Assembly (NCBI RefSeq): GCF_003583405.1
Contig: NZ_QXEC01000013.1
Span: forward strand, 1 to 64,000
DNA from: Micromonospora radicis
Lineage (GTDB): Bacteria; Actinomycetota; Actinomycetes; Mycobacteriales; Micromonosporaceae
Length of the DNA stretch: 64,000 nt
Reading direction: 5' to 3'
Within the stretch, counting starts at the first letter, position 1. Each line of letters opens with the position of its first letter. Position numbers and translations under genes: made by a program. Positions 59,055-64,000 of this stretch are shown piece by piece. The notes beneath the pieces are model-generated. The model saw only the letters and a list, made by a program, of their open reading frames with translations, ran no database searches and had not been told where the DNA came from.

Positions 59055-60704
59055 TCAGGTGCGGGTCCAGCGCTGGTTGGGGGCGGTGTGGCAGGACCAG
59101 ACGATGACGGGGGTGCCGTTGGCGGTGCCGTTGTTGTTGACGTCCAGGCAGAGGTTCGGGAAGCGACCGTTGCTGATGGTGCCGTTGGCGTTGAAGGTCC
59201 ACTGCTGGTTGGTGCCGCCGTTGCAGTCCCAGATCTGTACCGGCGTACCGGACGTGGCGGTCGGCGCCAGGTCCAGGCACTTGCCGAGCACCTGCAACGC
59301 CTGACCGTTCTGGGTGAAGCTCTGGTTGCTGCCGGTGTGGCAGTCCCAGATCAGCGTGGCGGTGCCGTTGGCGGTGGCGCTGTTGTTGACGTCGAGACAA
59401 CGGCCGGCCGACTCGCTGCGTAGCCGGAAGGTGGTCGGGGGTGGCGGGTTGGTCGTGCCGCCGCCGCTGACCCGGTAGACGACGGTGCCGTGCGCCGGCA
59501 CGCTGGCGGAGATCGTACCGGTGCTGGTCGAGGTGCCGTTGGTCCACGCGTCGCGCAGAGTGAACGAGCTGCCCGACTTGCCGACCGCCGCCGCCGTGGT
59601 GGACACGGTGGTGGTGGCATTGCCCTGGTTGAACAGGGCGACCGCGACGTCGCCGTTGGCCAGCCGCTTGGCCAGCACCCGGCGGGTGCCGTCGTTGGAG
59701 ACCTGCACGGCCTGCAACGCCAGGGGATCCTGGTTGATCGCGACGAGGTTCTGGTTGCGCAGGATGTTCAGCGTCGCGGTGCTGGCGTTGCGGATGTCGT
59801 TACCGGCGATCAGCGGTGCCGCCATGACGGCCCAGAGGGCGAAGTGGCTGCGCATCTCGGTGTCGGTCATGCCGCCGTTGCCGACCACGAGCATGTCCGG
59901 GTCGTTGAACGACCCGGGCGAGGCGTACGAGGCCAGCGGCACGTTGACGTTGACGATGTTCTGGATGCCCATCGGGTAGCCGTTGGTCTGGCCGGTGTTC
60001 CACGCGTTGGTGATGTCCTCGGTGGTGCGCCACATGTTGGCGATGTCGCCCCAGTTGCGTTGTGGGCCGGTCTTCTCGTGGATGCTGTTGGGGTTGATGC
60101 TGTAGACGATGGGTCGGCCGGTGGCCGCCAGGGCGTCGCGCATCAGGGAGAAACCGGCGATCTGGTCGTTGATGGTGCCCCAGGGCGAGCACCAGTCGTA
60201 CTTGAGGAAGTCGACGCCCCAGGCGGCGAACTGCCGGGCGTCCTGGTACTCGTGGCCGAGGCTGCCGGTGGAACCGGGCCAGGCCCCGAAGTACTGGGCG
60301 CAGGTCTTCTCCCGGGGCACCTGGTACAGGCCGAAGAGCAGTCCCCGGGCGTGCAGGTAGTCGCCGAGGGCCTTCATCCCGCTGGGGAAGCGTCCCGGAT
60401 CGGCCTGCAGGTTGCCCTGCGCGTCGCGGTTCGGGTTGAACCAGCAGTCGTCGACGACGACGTACTTGTAGCCGAGGTCGCGCATGCCGGTGCTGACGAT
60501 GGCGTCCGCCATCTGCCGGATCAGTGCCTCGTTGATGTTGCAGCCGAAGGTGTTCCAGGTGTTCCAACCCATCGGCGGCGTGCGGGCCACGCCGTTGTTG
60601 AGGGCCTGGGCGGGTTGCGGGGAGTGCAGCCCGCCGACGACGCCGGCGGTGAGCGCCAACATCAGGACGCTCAGGACGGTCAGCCATCGTGGTCGTGCGC
60701 GCAT
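59055..60704 (-). CDS. Secreted GH27 enzyme (alpha-galactosidase / beta-L-arabinopyranosidase) with CBM13
   Basis: 549 residues with a Sec signal (about 1-34). The GH27 barrel begins ARTPPMGWNTWNTFGCNINE. The nucleophile is D170 in DFLKYDWCSP, and the acid/base is D270 in SFNDPDML. A beta-sandwich follows, then a GTTNPPPPT linker and a C-terminal ricin-type CBM13 (about 425-549) with repeats LCLDVNNNGTANGTP and endings NQQW/NQRW. GH27 plus CBM13 is the layout of Streptomyces beta-L-arabinopyranosidases. The araBD genes beside it favour release of L-arabinose, although alpha-galactosidase activity remains possible. AGGAGG precedes ATG 60704. Confidence 0.9.
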   Translation of the reverse strand: MRARPRWLTVLSVLMLALTAGVVGGLHSPQPAQALNNGVARTPPMGWNTWNTFGCNINEALIRQMADAIVSTGMRDLGYKYVVVDDCWFNPNRDAQGNLQADPGRFPSGMKALGDYLHARGLLFGLYQVPREKTCAQYFGAWPGSTGSLGHEYQDARQFAAWGVDFLKYDWCSPWGTINDQIAGFSLMRDALAATGRPIVYSINPNSIHEKTGPQRNWGDIANMWRTTEDITNAWNTGQTNGYPMGIQNIVNVNVPLASYASPGSFNDPDMLVVGNGGMTDTEMRSHFALWAVMAAPLIAGNDIRNASTATLNILRNQNLVAINQDPLALQAVQVSNDGTRRVLAKRLANGDVAVALFNQGNATTTVSTTAAAVGKSGSSFTLRDAWTNGTSTSTGTISASVPAHGTVVYRVSGGGTTNPPPPTTFRLRSESAGRCLDVNNSATANGTATLIWDCHTGSNQSFTQNGQALQVLGKCLDLAPTATSGTPVQIWDCNGGTNQQWTFNANGTISNGRFPNLCLDVNNNGTANGTPVIVWSCHTAPNQRWTRT

Positions 60705-60965
60705 TCGATCCTCCTCGGATCACGGGACGGGCGGTGCCGGTCTTCGCTGGCTGGACGCGATCGGGCGGCGGATTCCGGCATCGTCGAGGGGGAGTGGCGC
60801 GAGTTGCCTTGCCGGCCCGCCCTCAGGGTGAACGGTGCAACGGATCGTGGCGTAGTGGCCGCCGCCGACGGTCCGCTCGCGGTCGCGTCAGCCGTTACCG
60901 TCGCGCCGGCTGTGACCCGGTGACGGTGGTGGTACACCCGGACACGGGGGCGCATCGATGTCAGG

Positions 60966-60995
60966 GATGTTATCGCTGACATCTAATCCTGTAAA
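60966..60995 (-). promoter_or_regulatory. Promoter with overlapping LacI-type operator for the GH27 gene
   Basis: Minus strand: TTTACA (complement of 60990-60995), a 17-base spacer and TAACAT (60967-60972). The near-palindrome GATGTTATCGCTGACATC (60966-60983) covers the -10 box. It implies an untranslated leader of about 255 nucleotides before the GH27 ATG. The 746-bp gap 60705-61450 shows no credible gene; it holds this site and the two listed next. Confidence 0.65.
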
Positions 60996-61154
60996 TCGGC
61001 GCGGTTGGTCGCGGGTGGGTGCCGCGCCATCGTTGATCCGCCAGTCAGGAGCGAAGGAGCACGTCAGGGCGCTTGTGGCGCCTTCGAGGGCCGAGCCGAT
61101 TCCCGGTCGGCCGGGACGGTGGGTGCTCCCGCCCGCCCGTCCTGCGGATCGACG

Positions 61155-61171
61155 ATTGTTAACGCTCATGT
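61155..61171. promoter_or_regulatory. Auxiliary arabinose-type operator
   Basis: Reverse-strand ACATGAGCGTTAACAAT shares the 12-base core TGAGCGTTAACA with the araB operator 253 bp downstream. The spacing would allow looping by a tetrameric LacI-family protein. Confidence 0.5.
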
Positions 61172-61393
61172 GGATCCGGTCGGCCCGACGGCGGCTTCTG
61201 CTGGCGATGCCGCGCGACGCCGTGGGGCCGCATTGCGGCGGAGCGCGGGTCGGGGTGGCGACGGGGATCTCGATCACGACCCCGGCTTGCCGGGGTGGGT
61301 GCGGCGGCCGGTCGGTCGGCCGGCCGAAGCGGCCACTACGGGCGGCTGGACCAGGCAGTGCACTCCGTTACGGACCTGTTGCCGGCAGGTGTC

Positions 61394-61423
61394 TTGACGA
61401 CGCGGGATGTGAGCGTTAACACT
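61394..61423 (+). promoter_or_regulatory. Promoter and operator of araBD
   Basis: TTGACG (61394-61399), a 17-base spacer and TAACAC (61417-61422). TGTGAGCGTTAACACT (61408-61423) overlaps the -10 box and matches 15 of 16 bases of the chvE operator at 54791. The araB ATG is 28 bp downstream. Confidence 0.75.
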
Positions 61424-61450
61424 GAGGTCCGTCATCGGCCGGAGGTGAGC

Positions 61451-63136
61451 ATGAGCGGTGTGGACGAAGCGGGCGACCGGTACGTCGTCGGGGTTGACTA
61501 CGGCACCCTGTCCGGGCGGGCCCTGGTGGTCCGGGTACGCGACGGTGCCGAGCTGGGGACTGCGGTGCACGAGTACCGCAACGCGGTCATCGACCGCGCC
61601 CTGCCCGACGGCGGCACGCCCCTGCCACCCGACTGGGCGTTGCAGGACCCCGAGGACTACCGCGACGTGTTGCGGCACGCGGTGCCGGCGGCGGTCGCGG
61701 CCGCCGGCGTGGACCCGGCCGACGTGGTCGGCATCGGCATCGACTTCACCGCCTGCACGGTGCTGCCGACGCTCGCCGACGGCACCCCGCTGTGCGAGGT
61801 GCCCGAGCTGCGCCAGCGACCGCACTCCTGGGTGAAGCTCTGGAAGCACCACGCTGCACAGCCGCACGCCGACCGGATCAACGCGCTGGCCCACGAGCGC
61901 GAGGAGCCGTGGATCGGCCGGTACGGCGGCAAGATCTCCGCCGAGTGGCAGTTCGCCAAGGGCCTGCAACTCCTCGAGGAGGATCCGGAGGTCTACCGGC
62001 GCGCGGACCGCTTCATCGAGGCCGCCGACTGGATCGTGTGGCAACTCTGCGGTGTCGAGACCCGCAACGTCTGCACCGCCGGCTACAAGGGCATCCGGCA
62101 GGACGGGCAGTACCCGTCGAAGGAGTACCTGACCGCCCTCAATCCCGACTTCGGCGACTTCGTGGCCAAGCTGGACGGTCCGCTGCTGCCGCTGGGCGAC
62201 AAGGCCGGTGAACTGACCGCGCAGGCCGCGACCTGGACCGGCCTGCCGGCCGGGATCGCGGTGGCCGTCGGCAACGTCGACGCCCACGTCACCGCCGCCT
62301 CCGCCCAGGCGCTGCACCCGGGGCGGCTGGTGGCCATCATGGGCACCTCCACCTGCCACGTGGTCAACGGCGCCCATCCGGCCGAGGTGGCCGGGATGTG
62401 CGGTGTCGTCGACGGTGGCATCAGTGCCGGAGCCTGGGGCTACGAGGCCGGGCAGAGCGGCGTCGGGGACATCTTCGGCTGGTTCGTCAAGCACGCCGCC
62501 CCGGCCGGTGCCGACTCGCACGAGCGGCTCACCGAACTGGCCGCGGCCCAGCCGGTCGGCGCGCACGGGCTGGTCGCCCTGGACTGGTGGAACGGCAACC
62601 GCTCCCTGCTGGTCAACCACGATCTCAGCGGAATGATCGTCGGGCTCACCCTGGCCACCCGCCCGGAGGACGTCTACCGGGCACTGCTGGAGGCCACCGC
62701 GTACGGCACCCGGATGATCATCGAGGCGTTCGTCGAGGCGGGGGTGACCGTCGACGACCTGGTGATCGCCGGTGGCCTCACCTCGAACGAGCTGCTGATG
62801 CAGATCTACGCCGACGTCACCAACCGGCCCCTGGGCATCATCGGCTCGGCGCAGGGCCCCGCGCTCGGCTCGGCCATCCACGCGGCGGTGGCCGCCGGTG
62901 CGTACCCCTCGATCCACGAGGCGGCGCAGGCGATGGGCCGCGTCGACGAGGCGGTCTACCGGCCGGACCCGGAGCGGGTACGCGCCTACGACGCCCTCTA
63001 CGCCGAGTACCGAAGGCTGCACGACCACTTCGGTCGCGGCGCCAACGACGTGATGCTGCGCCTGCGGGCGATCCGGAACGCGGCCGTCGAGGCGACCGCG
63101 TCGCAGCAGGAGACCGCGTTGGAGGTGGTCGCATGA
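61451..63136 (+). CDS. araB: L-ribulokinase
   Basis: 561 residues, FGGY kinase superfamily, length normal for AraB (about 560). The opening phosphate-binding segment is VVGVDYGTLSGRALVVRV. The substrate region is GIGIDFTACTVLPT, with ADWIVWQLCGVETRNVCTAGYKGI following. The second ATPase half contains AIMGTSTCHVV, AGGLTSNELLMQIYADV and SAQGPALGSAIHAAVAAGAY. It phosphorylates L-ribulose to L-ribulose 5-phosphate. CGGAGG precedes ATG 61451, and araD overlaps it by four bases. The arabinose isomerase gene araA is not in the window. Confidence 0.94.
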   Translation: MSGVDEAGDRYVVGVDYGTLSGRALVVRVRDGAELGTAVHEYRNAVIDRALPDGGTPLPPDWALQDPEDYRDVLRHAVPAAVAAAGVDPADVVGIGIDFTACTVLPTLADGTPLCEVPELRQRPHSWVKLWKHHAAQPHADRINALAHEREEPWIGRYGGKISAEWQFAKGLQLLEEDPEVYRRADRFIEAADWIVWQLCGVETRNVCTAGYKGIRQDGQYPSKEYLTALNPDFGDFVAKLDGPLLPLGDKAGELTAQAATWTGLPAGIAVAVGNVDAHVTAASAQALHPGRLVAIMGTSTCHVVNGAHPAEVAGMCGVVDGGISAGAWGYEAGQSGVGDIFGWFVKHAAPAGADSHERLTELAAAQPVGAHGLVALDWWNGNRSLLVNHDLSGMIVGLTLATRPEDVYRALLEATAYGTRMIIEAFVEAGVTVDDLVIAGGLTSNELLMQIYADVTNRPLGIIGSAQGPALGSAIHAAVAAGAYPSIHEAAQAMGRVDEAVYRPDPERVRAYDALYAEYRRLHDHFGRGANDVMLRLRAIRNAAVEATASQQETALEVVA

Positions 63137-63807
63137 CCGAGCGAGAGTTGCGCGAGACCGTCGCCCGCCTGCACGGCGAGCTGACCCGCTACGGCCTGGT
63201 CGCCTGGACCGCCGGGAACGTCTCCGCGCGGGTACCCGGCCGCGATCTCATGATCATCAAGCCCAGCGGGGTCGACTACGACGACCTGTCGGCGGACAAC
63301 ATGGTGCTCTGCGACCTCGACGGGTTACCCGTCGAGGGGGAACTGTCCCCGTCGAGCGACACCGCCGCACACGCCTACGTCTACCGGGCGATGCCCGAGG
63401 TCGGCGGCGTGGTGCACACCCACAGCACGTACGCGACCGCCTGGGCGGCCCGCGGCGAGTCGATCCCCTGCTGGCTGACCGCGCAGGCCGACGAGTTCGG
63501 CGGGGAGATCCCCGTCGGACCGTTCGCCCTGATCGGCGGCGACGACATCGGCAAGGGGATCGTCAGCACCCTCACCGGACACCGCTCACCCGCGGTGCTC
63601 ATGCGCAACCACGGCGTCTTCACCATCGGACGTACCGCCCGCGCCGCCGTCAAGGCCGCGGTGATGTGTGAGGACGTCGCCCGTACCGCGCACCTGGCGC
63701 GCGCGCTCGGGCAACCGGTGCCGATGGCAGCGGCTGACATCGACGCCCTCTACGACCGCTACCAGAACGTCTACGGCCAACGTCCCTCGCCTCCGGCGAG
63801 CACCTAG
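63133..63807 (+). CDS. araD: L-ribulose-5-phosphate 4-epimerase
   Basis: 224 residues, class II aldolase/epimerase family. Phosphate and substrate loops TAGNVSARVPG and KPSGVDYDDL are present, followed by SPSSDTAAHAYVYRAMPEVGGVVHTHSTYATAWAARG (zinc histidines HTH) and the third zinc histidine in MRNHGVFTIG. It converts L-ribulose 5-phosphate to D-xylulose 5-phosphate, feeding the pentose phosphate pathway. It is translationally coupled to araB (ATGA overlap with GGAGG inside araB). Confidence 0.93.
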   Translation: MTERELRETVARLHGELTRYGLVAWTAGNVSARVPGRDLMIIKPSGVDYDDLSADNMVLCDLDGLPVEGELSPSSDTAAHAYVYRAMPEVGGVVHTHSTYATAWAARGESIPCWLTAQADEFGGEIPVGPFALIGGDDIGKGIVSTLTGHRSPAVLMRNHGVFTIGRTARAAVKAAVMCEDVARTAHLARALGQPVPMAAADIDALYDRYQNVYGQRPSPPAST

Positions 63808-63810
63808 CCG

Positions 63811-63837
63811 GGTCGCGGACCCCGGCGGTCCGCGACC
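63811..63837 (+). terminator. Hairpin after araD
   Basis: A perfect 11-bp stem GGTCGCGGACC/GGTCCGCGACC with a five-base loop lies three bases after the araD stop. It is a terminator or mRNA-stabilising hairpin before the next gene. Confidence 0.75.
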
Positions 63838-63937
63838 GAGTTCGCACCATCACGCACAGGATCCACACCACCGGTAACACCACGCCGCCCCACTTCGGTG
63901 GGCGGCGCGGAGACCCGCACCCACCCGAGGAGATCCG

Positions 63938-64000
63938 ATGAGAAACATGCGAATGTCCCTCGCGCCTCGGCGCGCTGTCGCGGCGCTCGCCGCCGTGCTG
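63938..64000 (+). CDS. Start of a secreted protein (cut by the window end)
   Basis: ATG 63938 follows CGAGGAGATCC and encodes MRNMRMSLAPRRAVAALAAV with one more Leu before the edge: a basic n-region and the beginning of a hydrophobic core, as in a signal peptide. The family cannot be told. Its place after araD suggests a secreted arabinose-releasing enzyme, but only the export signal is visible. Confidence 0.65.
   Translation, partial: MRNMRMSLAPRRAVAALAAVL

Noticed and set aside
60958-61419. Open frame in the GH27-araB gap
   Set aside because: It crosses all three operators and the araB promoter, has no recognisable domain and no convincing start site.

Overview
The window is high-GC DNA with GTG/TTG starts, strong GGAGG ribosome binding sites and ATGA-type gene overlaps. 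It encodes Tat- and lipobox-type secreted proteins and many LacI-controlled sugar loci. This fits a filamentous actinobacterium, most likely Micromonosporaceae (Micromonospora or a close relative). That placement is an inference from style and gene content; no marker gene or rRNA is present.

Layout. (1) 1-9.2 kb: the minus strand carries a giant open gene, cut by the window edge, that joins a trypsin-like protease, a P-loop (NACHT/STAND-like) NTPase, HEAT-like helices and TPRs. It starts with GTG and is the most unusual protein here. Divergent from it are a PRC-barrel protein and a pentapeptide-repeat membrane protein, then a scar with two gene remnants, then a Ser/Thr kinase. (2) 9.4-12.8 kb: a three-gene sugar-oxidation operon (aldo/keto reductase, SDR, FAH hydrolase) resembling the non-phosphorylative L-fucose route, and an M23 peptidase. 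(3) 13-18.4 kb: a complete peptide-type ABC transporter. (4) 18.4-37.6 kb: a sulfur-acquisition island. It holds an Rrf2 regulator, sulfate ABC transporter sbp-cysTWA, an SfnB/DszC-like monooxygenase, and a 23-residue Cys-ending leader peptide. The leader precedes a 10-gene operon: DUF1684 protein, flavin reductase, peptide-type ABC transporter with a fused double ATPase, and four luciferase-like monooxygenases. A thioredoxin/DUF4395 pair follows. (5) 37.7-39.8 kb: a haloperoxidase-like hydrolase and an LtrA-family membrane protein.

(6) 39.8-54.4 kb: a fructoside utilisation region with fructokinase, GH32-like enzyme, LacI regulator, family-1 sugar ABC transporter, serine hydrolase, a secreted GH2 beta-galactosidase with a ricin-type domain, and a secreted alpha/beta hydrolase. 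The same promoter-plus-operator module precedes both the ABC operon and the secreted hydrolase 11 kb away. (7) 54.8-64 kb: an L-arabinose region with a ChvE-MmsA-MmsB-type importer, a secreted GH27 enzyme with CBM13, araB, araD and the first codons of a secreted protein. Near-identical LacI-type operators mark the importer and araB.

The regions read as scavenging modules: extracellular enzymes release sugars, dedicated ABC systems import them, and intracellular kinases and epimerases process them. The sulfur island would bring in sulfate or organosulfur compounds and use reduced flavin to oxidise the latter. No rRNA, tRNA, CRISPR array, integrase or transposase was recognised.
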